Assembly: GCA_964528575.1 (NCBI GenBank)
Contig: CAZGTQ010000096.1
Location: 1 to 22,031 of the forward strand
DNA length: 22,031 nt
Direction: 5' to 3'
DNA from: CAZGTQ01 sp964528575
GTDB taxonomy: Bacteria > Planctomycetota > UBA1135 > GCA-002686595
The position numbers and the translations under genes were made by a program. Shown here piece by piece: positions 1-6,417 of this stretch. Every line of letters starts with the position of its first letter. Position 1 is the first letter of the stretch. The notes under the pieces were generated by a model, which worked only from the letters and a program-made list of their open reading frames with translations, ran no database searches and had not been told where the DNA came from.

Positions 1-1
1 C

Positions 2-364
2 CCCCAGCGCATCGTCGCGTGGCTGCGCGAGCGCGGCGAGGAGGAGATCGCGCACGCGGTCTCGGCGCACTACACGAAGTGGGGCGTGCCGTACGAGACG
101 CGGCTCGACGAAGCGCTGCTCGCCTGCGACGAGCTCACCGGCTTCGTCGGCGCGTGCTGCCTCGTGCGGCCGGGCGGCATCCGCACGCTCGAGCCGAAGA
201 GCGTGAAGAAGAAGCTGAAGGACAAGTCGTTCGCGGCCAAGGTCGAGCGCGCCGAGGTGCAGGCGGGCGCGGAGCTGCTGGGCGTCGAGCTCGACGAGCA
301 TATCGGATTCGTGATCGACGCGCTCCGCCCGTGGGCGGACGAGCTCGGGCTCGGCGGAGCGTGA
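2..364 (+). CDS. HD-superfamily (HDIG-type) hydrolase, C-terminal part
   Basis: The reading frame is open from the left edge of the window and ends with TGA at 362-364, so only the last 120 residues are present. The visible part has the conserved tail of small predicted metal-dependent HD hydrolases: an ALLACDELTGFV helix, then a LVRP segment, then SVKKKLKDKSFA and GAELLGVELDEHI. The metal-binding H...HD residues of this family lie further N-terminal and are outside the window, so activity cannot be judged. Family members are assigned as phosphohydrolases from the fold; their substrate is generally unknown. The next gene starts 43 bases downstream on the same strand with its own strong ribosome binding site, so the two could be co-transcribed. 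Family assignment is by recognition of this tail and is fairly secure; the substrate is not inferred. Confidence 0.85.
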   Translation, partial: PQRIVAWLRERGEEEIAHAVSAHYTKWGVPYETRLDEALLACDELTGFVGACCLVRPGGIRTLEPKSVKKKLKDKSFAAKVERAEVQAGAELLGVELDEHIGFVIDALRPWADELGLGGA

Positions 365-407
365 CGCCGCCGCGCGAGTCGGCGGCGCAGACGAAGGAGG
401 AAGGCAG

Positions 408-737
408 ATGGCGAAGAAGTCCCGGCACGCAGCGGCCGCGGCGGCCCGGCGCCGCAAGCGTCGCTCGCCCGAGGAGATCATCCAGGAACTCCAGGCCGAG
501 ATCCAACGCGTGCGCGAGCGCGCGCAGGCGAAGAAGCTCGTGGAGTCGAACGCGGTGAAGGCGGGCCTCTCCGCGATCCGCGCGATCGACAAGGGCATGG
601 ACGCCGCAGCCCGGGAGAACAACGCCCGCCTGCGCCACGCGTTCGCGGACGCGCGCCGCGCGCTCTCCGGCGAGCTCGAGTCGCTCGGCGTCGAGCTGCC
701 GAAGGCGTCGATGCCGAAGGGCCCGCGGCCGAAGTGA
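408..737 (+). CDS. small basic coiled-coil protein, unknown function
   Basis: This encodes 109 residues. The start is well fixed by AAGGAGG at 394-400, seven bases before the ATG, one of the best Shine-Dalgarno sites in the window. The N-terminus (residues 1-20) is a lysine/arginine/alanine-rich tail. Residues about 20-50 form a charged helix with coiled-coil character (EEIIQELQAEIQRVRERAQ). A second helical stretch at about 55-95 ends in a short lysine- and proline-rich tail. There is no signal peptide, membrane segment or cysteine. The basic tail could bind nucleic acid, but that is only an inference from composition. I do not recognise a named family. Codon usage matches its neighbours, which supports a real gene. 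Confidence 0.75.
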   Translation: MAKKSRHAAAAAARRRKRRSPEEIIQELQAEIQRVRERAQAKKLVESNAVKAGLSAIRAIDKGMDAAARENNARLRHAFADARRALSGELESLGVELPKASMPKGPRPK

Positions 738-776
738 CGCGGCCGGCAGGCCTGGATCCGCGAAGAGGACCGGGGT

Positions 777-837
777 GGTAGAGCGTGAGCCCGACGAACC
801 CGCGCGCGAGCGGCCGCGCCCGCGGAACGCTCCTACC
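777..837. terminator. possible bidirectional terminator between convergent genes
   Basis: The arms GGTAGAGCGT (777-786) and ACGCTCCTACC (827-837) are complementary with one bulged base and enclose a GC-rich interior that can pair further. The structure sits between two convergent genes, and its right arm overlaps the stop codon of the SGNH gene. There is no T-tract on either side, so intrinsic termination is not demonstrated. Confidence 0.3.
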
Positions 838-2020
838 GCGCTTCGTCGAGCGGGAGCAGCCGCTCGACGAAGTGCTCCGCGAGCCGCTCCGCGACGATCG
901 CGTGCCCGCGCTCGTTCGGGTGGATCACGTCGTCCGCGCGGATCCGCAGCGCCTCGAGCCCGGCCGCGCGGAACGCGTCGCGCAGCGGTACGAGCTCGAA
1001 GCCGACGCGCTCGCTCTCGTACGCGATCAGCTCGTCGATCCGGTCCTGCACCGCGACGTCCGGCTGCTCTTCGAGGTACGGCAGCGGCGCGACGACGACG
1101 TCGAAGCCGTGCTCGTCCGCCAGCGTCGCGAGCCGCTCGAACGCCCAGCGCACGCGGCCGACGCGCACCGGCGAGCTCCACCACTGGAGCGTCGCGTGAT
1201 ACACCCCCCACTCCGGGGGGATCGCATCGCGGACCGCGCCGACGCGCTCGAGCGCACGCTCGTCGCCCGACAGATCGGCGATGCGGTCGCGGTAGCGCGC
1301 GGCGAACGCCTGCTCGTCGTTCGCGTAGTACATCGAGCGCCGCAGGAAGACCTCGTCGAGCCGCACCGAGACGAGCTGCACGACGCGCGAGCGGTACATC
1401 GGCCGGCGGTAGCGGCGCAGCCTCTCCACGTAGTCGAGGTTCGCCGACATGACCCCGGCGTCGTTGAGGCACAGCGACAGGACGACGACGTCGGGGTCGA
1501 GCGCGAGGCCGCGGTGCTCGAGCATCGCGACCGCGTCGACGACGTCGTAGCCGCCGACGGCGAGGTTGGCGACCTCGACCGCGGGCGCGCCCGCGCCGGC
1601 ACCGAGCAGCGTCTCGAGCAGGCGCGGGAACGTCGCCTCCTCGCTCAGCTCGTTGCCGAACGGGATCGAGTCGCCGAGCACGGCGATGCGCGCGACGCCC
1701 GCGGGCTTGCGCGGCGCGATCTCGGCCCCGCGCAAGCCGAGCGAATTGACGCGCACGTCGGTCCCCCAGCCCTTGCCGGCGGCGCCGGGGACGAGCTCGT
1801 ACCCGAGCCCGGGATACTTCGACGGCGCGAGGAAGAAGTCCTTGCCGGGCGGAGGCACGCGCACCGGCCGGTAGCCGATCGCGCGCAGACCGAGCTCGAG
1901 CACGCCGAGCGCGGCGACCAGGGCGAGCGCGGCGACGGCGAGTCGGCGCGCGCGGCGGCCGCGGCGGGCCGGCTCGCCGGCGGCAGCCGGCGGCGAGAGC
2001 GGTGCGGCTCGCTCAGCCAC
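833..2020 (-). CDS. SGNH/GDSL-type hydrolase with N-terminal membrane anchor
   Basis: This encodes 395 residues. A basic N-terminus (residues 17-26) is followed by one hydrophobic segment (about 27-44), so the protein is probably anchored in or exported across the inner membrane. The SGNH blocks are in order. Block I is GDS at 116-118 with the nucleophile Ser118. Block II has Gly157 in the segment AVGGYDV. Block III has Asn186 in LCLNDAG. Block V is D364-V-I-H367, completing the triad. SGNH enzymes are esterases, lipases or sugar O-acetyl esterases; the substrate cannot be told from sequence. The GTG start overlaps the end of the upstream NRDE gene by 8 bases, which suggests translational coupling. 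The N-terminal motif NSLGLRG before block I is typical of a family common in planctomycetes and deltaproteobacteria. Confidence 0.88.
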   Translation of the reverse strand: MAERAAPLSPPAAAGEPARRGRRARRLAVAALALVAALGVLELGLRAIGYRPVRVPPPGKDFFLAPSKYPGLGYELVPGAAGKGWGTDVRVNSLGLRGAEIAPRKPAGVARIAVLGDSIPFGNELSEEATFPRLLETLLGAGAGAPAVEVANLAVGGYDVVDAVAMLEHRGLALDPDVVVLSLCLNDAGVMSANLDYVERLRRYRRPMYRSRVVQLVSVRLDEVFLRRSMYYANDEQAFAARYRDRIADLSGDERALERVGAVRDAIPPEWGVYHATLQWWSSPVRVGRVRWAFERLATLADEHGFDVVVAPLPYLEEQPDVAVQDRIDELIAYESERVGFELVPLRDAFRAAGLEALRIRADDVIHPNERGHAIVAERLAEHFVERLLPLDEAR

Positions 2021-2732
2021 GGCGCTCGAGCGCGCCCGCCGGGCGCAGAGCCGTGCGGCACGGCGGGCCGTCGGCGTAGGCGAGCGCGACGTGCGCGCGG
2101 TCGACGCGGACCCGGGTCAGGCTGACGGTGCTCGACTCGGTGCCGTGCGTGCAGACCGGGCCGGCGTGGCTGGCGTGGAAGCGGGCGAGCAGGTCCGCGT
2201 CGCGCGCGCCGTCGCGCTCGCGCTCGAGCTGCGCGAGCAGCCGCGCGCGCGCCCGCTCGGCGGCGGCCGGTCCGCGCGGGTCGGCGGGCGCGGAGACGAG
2301 CGGCGCGTCCGCGGCGCGGGCGGGCCGCGACGCGAGCGCCGCGCCGTCCCAGGCGTGGAGCGCCGCGCCGTCGGGGGCGAGCGCGAGCAGGCGGAACGGG
2401 CGGTACGCGGCGAGCTCGGCCGCGGCCAGGCGGCGGGCGACGTCGGCGAGCGAGGAGCAGGCGAGGAGCTCGTCGACGAGCAGGCCGCGGCTCGCGAAAC
2501 GCTCCGCGCCGGACCCCGGCTCGGGCCAGCCGTTGAGCACCGCGAGCGCGACGGCGCGCTCGTTCGCTCCGACCCACGTCCCGCCGGCGTCCGCGTCGCG
2601 CGGCGCGAGCGCGCGCAGGCCGCCCGCGTCGCGCTCGCGCGGCGGCACGCCGCGGCCCCGCGCGCGCCGCTCGTCACGCCCGTGGAACAGCTCGTAGCCG
2701 TCCGGCGTCTCGACCCACGTCACCGTACACAT
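2013..2732 (-). CDS. NRDE/TANGO2 family protein
   Basis: This encodes 239 residues from the ATG at 2730-2732. The frame is open further upstream, but only through a tandem repeat. This start gives the family's hallmark N-terminus Met-Cys-Thr, with Cys2 in the position of an N-terminal-nucleophile residue. The NRDE-type motif appears as GRDE at 18-21, followed by GGTWVGAN at 50-57. The conserved C-terminal segment (C194-T-H-G, then SSTV near 200-203) is also present. The eukaryotic relative TANGO2 is linked to lipid and haem handling; the bacterial role is not established. It overlaps the downstream SGNH gene by 8 bases and lies 103 bases after the selenoprotein candidate. The start codon is inside the first unit of a six-copy repeat array. 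Confidence 0.8.
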   Translation of the reverse strand: MCTVTWVETPDGYELFHGRDERRARGRGVPPRERDAGGLRALAPRDADAGGTWVGANERAVALAVLNGWPEPGSGAERFASRGLLVDELLACSSLADVARRLAAAELAAYRPFRLLALAPDGAALHAWDGAALASRPARAADAPLVSAPADPRGPAAAERARARLLAQLERERDGARDADLLARFHASHAGPVCTHGTESSTVSLTRVRVDRAHVALAYADGPPCRTALRPAGALERRG

Positions 2733-2826
2733 CGACCGAGCCCTCACATCGACCGAGCCCACACATCGATCCAGCTCGCACATCCATCCGGTCGCACATC
2801 CATCCGGTCGCACGTCGATCCGCTCG
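2728..2826. repeat. tandem array, 16-17 bp unit, six copies
   Basis: Units lie at 2728-2744, 2745-2761, 2762-2778, 2779-2794, 2795-2810 and 2811-2826. The first three are 17 bp and the last three 16 bp. Neighbouring units are nearly identical: the fourth and fifth are the same, and the first two differ only at the last base. Each begins CACATC or a close variant on the + strand. Read on the - strand every unit ends in GATGTG or a variant, and the last of these is the start codon and second codon of the NRDE gene. The array fills almost the whole gap between the two leftward genes. Confidence 0.92.
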
Positions 2827-2835
2827 CGCCGGCGC

Positions 2836-4026
2836 TCAGCGCGCGTCCGTCGCCAATCGCAGCTCCTTGCCGCCGAGGTCGACGCGCACGAGCCTGCGCT
2901 CGCCGTCGACCCAGTAGCGGATCGGCCGGATCGCGGGTCCGGTGTGGTCGAAGCGCCAGACGCGCTGCGGCGCGCCGCCGACCACGAGCTCCTCCTCGCC
3001 CGCGCACACGATCTCCTCGCCGCGCCGCAGCCGCAGCTCGGAGACCTCGAGCACGTCGAGGCCGCGCCCGACGCCCTCCTCGAACGGCATGCGCGTCACG
3101 AGCCGGAAGAGCGCGTAGTCCGGCACCGTTCGCGCCGGCAGCCGGAGCTCGACGCGCTCGCCCTCGTGCTCTCCGACGAGCACCGCGGTGCCGTCGGGCG
3201 CGACGACGCGCGCGACCTGGGTCGCCGCCGTCTCGCCGCCCGACGCGAAGCGCCCGCGGATGCGCAGCGGGGTGAGGTCCTCGTCGATCGCGCACAGGAC
3301 CTCGTAGCGCGCCTCGATCCGGTCGCCGAGGAAGTCGAGCGCGAGCTCGTCGACGAAGCGGAACGCCGGCTCGCCCTCGTGCTCGACGAGCGCGTTCGCC
3401 AGCGTCCACGACCCCGTGCGCTCCCCCTCGTGCACGTAGGCGTAGGAGTCGCCGCGCCAGTCGGCGAGCTGGGGACCGACGACCACGCGCTCGGCGAGCA
3501 ACGCCTCGACCGCGGGCACGACTGCATCGTTCGCGAGGTCCGCGACGCGCAGCCGGCCCCAGCGGTCGATCAGGTAGTAGTCGGGAAACGAGTCGACGCG
3601 GTACGCGCCGACCGTGCGCTCCTCGGCGTCGACGCACACCGGGAACGCGACGTCGTTCTCCTCGACGTACGCGGCCATCCTGTCCGCCGAGCCCTTCGTG
3701 TGCACTCCGATCAGGACCAGCCCCTGGTCCGCGTAGGCTCGATGCAGCTCGTTCATCTCGGGCATCGAGCTACGGCAGGGGGGTCACCACACGCCCCAGA
3801 ACTTGAGCAGGACGACCTTGCCGCGCAGCTCGGACAGGACGAGCGGAGCGTCGGCGTTCATCCAGCCGCCGACCTCGAGCGGCGGCGGCGCCTTGCCCTC
3901 GAGCGCGTCCTTCTCCGCGCGGGCCGCGCCGGAGCCCTCGCGGTCGAAGCCGTCGCCGTCCGTCGCGCCGTAGGGCAGTCCGAGCGCCGCGCCGAGCAGG
4001 AGCAGCGCGCTGGTGATTCGCATCAT
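2836..4026 (-). CDS. probable selenoprotein: secreted thioredoxin/TlpA-like, UxxC active site
   Basis: Read as one gene, this encodes 396 residues with TGA codon 81 (3784-3786) as selenocysteine. The N-terminus (MMRITS, then a hydrophobic run to about residue 20) is a signal peptide. The thioredoxin-like domain covers about 45-185. It has GKVVLLKFWGVW before the TGA, U-PPC (81-84) as the redox site, MPEMNELH after it, and the conserved cis-Pro of SFPDYY at 148. In TlpA/ResA-like proteins the site is WCxxC, so the TGA replaces exactly the first cysteine. The frame then stays open for 315 codons with normal codon usage. Residues about 190-396 form a beta-rich domain I do not recognise. Expected role: periplasmic thiol-disulfide reductase or redox sensor (inference). 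The gene is upstream of the NRDE and SGNH genes on the same strand. If the TGA were a real stop, only a useless 80-residue fragment would be made. A pseudogene or sequencing error is the alternative. Confidence 0.8.
3732..3774 (-). promoter_or_regulatory. candidate bacterial SECIS hairpin after the in-frame TGA
   Basis: On the - strand the 5' arm CGTAGCTCGATG (from 3774 down to 3763) pairs with the 3' arm CATCGAGCCTACG (3744 down to 3732). Twelve pairs form, with one bulged C. One further C-G pair (3762 with 3745) can close an apical loop of about 16 bases. The stem begins 9 bases after the TGA and the loop is centred about 30 bases after it. Bacterial SECIS elements lie inside the coding region directly 3' of the UGA at about this distance, so SelB can deliver Sec-tRNA. 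The primary sequence of these elements is poorly conserved, so the call rests on position and pairing. Confidence 0.6.
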
Positions 4027-4038
4027 CTGGTGATTCGC
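4010..4038. repeat. 12-bp direct duplication across the selenoprotein start
   Basis: CTGGTGATTCGC occurs at 4010-4021 and again at 4027-4038, flanking the double ATG of the selenoprotein gene. On the - strand the same GCGAATCACCAG is thus both leader and codons 3-6. No Shine-Dalgarno sequence is visible before the ATGs. Confidence 0.85.
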
Positions 4039-4173
4039 GTTGGTGTTTGCTCGAGACGCCCGTGCGCCCGCGCGGGGAGCGGCTCCGAATGAGACTCCGA
4101 ACGAGTGTAGTCCGCTCGGGCGGACGCTCGTACCCTCCGGACCTTCATCGGGCGCGCGGGCACCCGGGCACTA

Positions 4174-4221
4174 GCCTCTGGCGCGTCTCTGGCTCGTCTC
4201 TGGCTCGATCGTCTCTGGCTC
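4174..4221. repeat. 11-bp tandem array, four copies
   Basis: GTCTCTGGCTC is found at 4185-4195, 4196-4206 and, after a 4-base spacer, 4211-4221, with a diverged copy at 4174-4184. It lies in the 231-base gap between the acetyltransferase and selenoprotein genes, close to the acetyltransferase stop. A TACACT hexamer on the - strand, about 80 bases before the selenoprotein start, is the only promoter-like word seen in the rest of this gap, and it is weak. Confidence 0.85.
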
Positions 4222-4257
4222 GAAGAGCGTGGCGCGAAAAGCGCGCCGCAGACGCCA

Positions 4258-4719
4258 TCAATCCCCGATCATCAGCTCCCAGGCGCGCACGAAGCCCCAG
4301 CGCTCCCCCATCGAGATCAGCGCGTCGTCGTTGTACGCGGCGCGTACGGCGAGGGAGCGCGTGCCGCGGCGGCGCAGCACGCGGCGCGCCTCCGCGACCA
4401 GCGCGCGGGCGATGCCGCGGTGGCGCAGCTCGGGCCGCACGTGCAGCACGACGACGAGCGGATGGACCTCGCCGGTGAACGGCTCCTCGAAGGGCGCGGT
4501 GACGCACAGGCCGCACGACGCGCCGGTGCCGGACTCCTCCGCGGCCAGTACGAGGAGCTCGTCGGCGCCGAAGTGCCGCTCGACGAAGCGCCGCCCCGCG
4601 TCGGGCGGGAGCGGCTCCGCGCGGTACTCCGCCATGGCCTCCTCGGCCAGGTGGGCGAGCCGCTCGGCGAGCCCCAGAGCCTCCTCGCGGGAGTCGATCA
4701 CGCGCAGCGAGAGGTTCAT
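4258..4719 (-). CDS. GNAT-family N-acetyltransferase
   Basis: This encodes 153 residues, the usual size for a single GNAT domain. The acetyl-CoA binding motif A is clear: VVVLHVRPELRHRGIARALV, with the pyrophosphate loop R-H-R-G-I-A at 99-104. It is followed by the helix ARRVLRRRG and by motif B with YNDDALISMGERWGF at 130-143. These enzymes transfer acetyl from acetyl-CoA to an amine; the acceptor cannot be inferred here. An upstream in-frame start exists but would add a low-complexity stretch translated from a tandem repeat. The ATG at 4717-4719 is therefore preferred, although it lacks a Shine-Dalgarno sequence. A TAGCCT hexamer lies 8 bases before it. The gene is divergent from the trigger factor gene and may head the leftward group. 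Confidence 0.85.
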   Translation of the reverse strand: MNLSLRVIDSREEALGLAERLAHLAEEAMAEYRAEPLPPDAGRRFVERHFGADELLVLAAEESGTGASCGLCVTAPFEEPFTGEVHPLVVVLHVRPELRHRGIARALVAEARRVLRRRGTRSLAVRAAYNDDALISMGERWGFVRAWELMIGD

Positions 4720-4727
4720 CGCGCCGC

Positions 4728-4733
4728 AGGCTA
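4728..4733 (-). promoter_or_regulatory. TANNNT -10-like hexamer, short-leader promoter candidate
   Basis: TAGCCT on the - strand ends 8 bases before the acetyltransferase ATG. No Shine-Dalgarno sequence is present, so transcription would begin at or near the start codon. It lies in the gene-proximal copy of a three-unit repeat; the other two copies have TTGGC where this copy has TTAGC, so they lack the TA. Confidence 0.3.
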
Positions 4734-4805
4734 ACACGGCGAGCGGGCACGCCGGGCCAACACGGCGCGCGGGCGCGCCCAGCCAACACGGCGCGGGCGC
4801 GCCGG
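4730..4805. repeat. 26-bp tandem array, three copies
   Basis: Units lie at 4730-4755, 4756-4781 and 4782-4805 (the last 24 bp). Each begins GC(T/C)AACACGGCG and ends in a run of GC-rich sequence. The array occupies about half of the 191-base gap between the divergent acetyltransferase and trigger factor genes. Confidence 0.88.
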
Positions 4806-4851
4806 GACGCGCGCCCGGCGCCGGCGCTGGACTCGCCGCCCCCGCGCCGGA

Positions 4852-4857
4852 TAGAGT
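4852..4857 (+). promoter_or_regulatory. candidate -10 hexamer for trigger factor
   Basis: TAGAGT follows a GC-rich stretch and lies about 53 bases before the trigger factor start, on the trigger-factor side of the divergent gap. No convincing -35 is seen. The GGAG Shine-Dalgarno at 4900-4903 implies an ordinary leader for this gene. Confidence 0.25.
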
Positions 4858-4910
4858 CCTCGATTCCGCGTCCGCTCCCACGTCCGCGAAGGTCGCGCCG
4901 GAGTCCGCCC

Positions 4911-6197
4911 TTGGAAGTCACCGTCGAGAGGAAGGGGCCCTGCGAGGCCCTGGTCCAGTTCACCGTTCCCCGCGAGGAGTTCGAGGCGCAGGTGCGCAAG
5001 GGGCTCCAGCACGCGGCGAAGCACGTCCGCATGAAGGGCTTCCGCCCCGGCAAGGTGCCCGCGCACATGCTGGAGAAGCACTTCGGCGACCGCGTGCGCC
5101 GCGACGCGCGGGAGCACTTCGTCAACCTCGCCTACCGCAAGGCGGTCGAGGACAACGAGCTGCGTCCCGCGGCGCACCCGCGCATCGACATCGATGCGGT
5201 CGAGGCGGACGACGGGGGCGCGCTCGGCCACGAGTTCGCGGTGCAGCTCCGGCCCGACTTCGAGCTCGGCGACTACAAGGGGCTCGAGGTGCGCGGCCCG
5301 AGCACCGAGGTGAACGACGACGAGGTCGAGCAGACGATCGAGGACCTGCGCCGCCAGCGCGCGACGCCGCAGCCGGTCGGCGACGAGGGGCTGCCGGACG
5401 ACGGGATGGCGATCTGCCGCGTCGCGTTCGTGCACGAGGGCGAGGAGGTGCTCGCGCGCGAGGGCGTGCGTCTGTCGCCGTCGATGCCGGTCGCCGGGGT
5501 CGACCCGGAGCGCTTCCGCGAGGCCCTCGGGGGCGCGCAGGGGGGCGACGTCCGCGAGCTCGAGGCCGCGCTGCCGGACGACGTCGAGCGCGAGGAGCTG
5601 CGCGGCCAGCAGGGCACGCTGCGGCTCGAGGTCAAGCAGGCGATGCGGATCGTCCCGGCGAGCGACGCGGACCTCTTCAAGCTGTTCGGCGTGGAGGAAG
5701 AGGGCGCGCTGAAGGCGAAGGTCGCCGAGGAGATCGGGCGCATGAAGGCCGAGCGCGAGAGCTCGCGGATCGAGAACGAGCTGCTCGAGCAGCTCATCGA
5801 GATGCACCCGATGGAGCTTCCGGACTCGCTCGTGGAGCAGCAGGTCGAGGCGCGGATGCGCACGGCGCGCGAGCCGTACGAGCAGCAGGGAATGGCGCCC
5901 GAGGACATCGAGCGCCAGCTTGGAGACCAGCGTACGGCGGCCTATGAGGCGTCGAAGCGCGCGATGACGGCCTTCTTCTTGATCGAGGAGATCGCGAAGG
6001 CGGAGCGACTCCTGGTCCAGGAGGAGGACATGCTCGGCGAGCTGCACCAGATCGCCGTCCGCAACGACGCGTCCTTCGACGAGGTGCGCGACTACTACCG
6101 CAAGGAAGGGCTGTTCGACCAGCTCGCCGTCGAGCTGCTCGAGCGGAAAGTCCGTGGTTTCCTGCGCGAGAACGCGCAGCTCGCGTCCTCCCCGTGA
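4911..6197 (+). CDS. tig: trigger factor (ribosome-associated chaperone)
   Basis: This encodes 428 residues, close to the family norm. The TTG start is supported by GGAG at 4900-4903 with seven bases spacing. It also places the ribosome-docking signature GFRPGKVP at 43-50, the same position as in E. coli. The N-terminal ribosome-binding domain covers about 1-110 and the FKBP-like PPIase region about 150-245. The helical C-terminal chaperone domain follows to the end (NELLEQLIEMHPMELPDSLVEQQVE). The PPIase region is short and diverged, with the usual aromatic pocket hard to recognise, so prolyl isomerase activity is doubtful. The protein binds nascent chains at the ribosome exit. It stands directly upstream of clpP and clpX, the classic tig-clpP-clpX order. 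A 220-base spacer with a hairpin and a repeat array separates it from clpP. Confidence 0.95.
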   Translation: MEVTVERKGPCEALVQFTVPREEFEAQVRKGLQHAAKHVRMKGFRPGKVPAHMLEKHFGDRVRRDAREHFVNLAYRKAVEDNELRPAAHPRIDIDAVEADDGGALGHEFAVQLRPDFELGDYKGLEVRGPSTEVNDDEVEQTIEDLRRQRATPQPVGDEGLPDDGMAICRVAFVHEGEEVLAREGVRLSPSMPVAGVDPERFREALGGAQGGDVRELEAALPDDVEREELRGQQGTLRLEVKQAMRIVPASDADLFKLFGVEEEGALKAKVAEEIGRMKAERESSRIENELLEQLIEMHPMELPDSLVEQQVEARMRTAREPYEQQGMAPEDIERQLGDQRTAAYEASKRAMTAFFLIEEIAKAERLLVQEEDMLGELHQIAVRNDASFDEVRDYYRKEGLFDQLAVELLERKVRGFLRENAQLASSP

Positions 6198-6224
6198 GCC
6201 CCCTCCAAGCGCGAGCGACGACGT

Positions 6225-6248
6225 GCGGGGAGGAACCGTTTTCCCCGC
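6225..6248 (+). terminator. hairpin after trigger factor, weak terminator or attenuator
   Basis: GCGGGGA (6225-6231) pairs with TCCCCGC (6242-6248), with two possible G-T pairs inside, starting 27 bases after the tig stop. A T-tract is absent, so it may only reduce read-through into clpP or protect the 3' end. Confidence 0.35.
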
Positions 6249-6270
6249 CCGTCCCGATCTCAATCCGCCC

Positions 6271-6345
6271 GATGATTCTGCCGACGATGACTCTGCCGAC
6301 GATGACTCTGCCGACGAGGGCCCTGCCGACCAGGACCGTGCCGAC
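6271..6345. repeat. 15-bp tandem array, five copies
   Basis: Units begin at 6271, 6286, 6301, 6316 and 6331. The second and third are identical, the first differs by one base, and the last two are more diverged but keep the ending TGCCGAC (the fourth reads CTGCCGAC). The partial word GATG follows at 6346. The array lies in the tig-clpP spacer. Because 15 is a multiple of three, every frame through it is open. Confidence 0.92.
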
Positions 6346-6417
6346 GATGGAGTTGGTTCCGCGCGCAGGCGCCCCCGATACGACCCGTAGCTCTTCACGA
6401 CCGGAGCAGATCGCCCC

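Noticed and set aside
833..2125. Long open frames antisense to the SGNH gene and to most other genes
   Set aside because: They result from extreme GC bias and lack family motifs; the opposite strand carries clear domains and catalytic residues.
2733..2813. N-terminal extension of the NRDE protein
   Set aside because: It is translated from the tandem repeat and would bury the Met-Cys N-terminus conserved in the family.
3784..3786. Reassigned genetic code with TGA as Trp or Gly
   Set aside because: TGA is used as a normal stop by several genes in this window, for example the HD hydrolase, clpX and rlmN.
3784..4026. An independent 80-residue gene ending at the TGA, with a separate thioredoxin fragment starting at 3765
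   Set aside because: The two frames are continuous, the break lies at the catalytic cysteine, and neither half alone is a working thioredoxin fold. One selenoprotein gene explains both.
4720..4881. Upstream extension of the acetyltransferase
   Set aside because: It is low-complexity sequence from the 26-bp repeat array and lies outside the GNAT fold.
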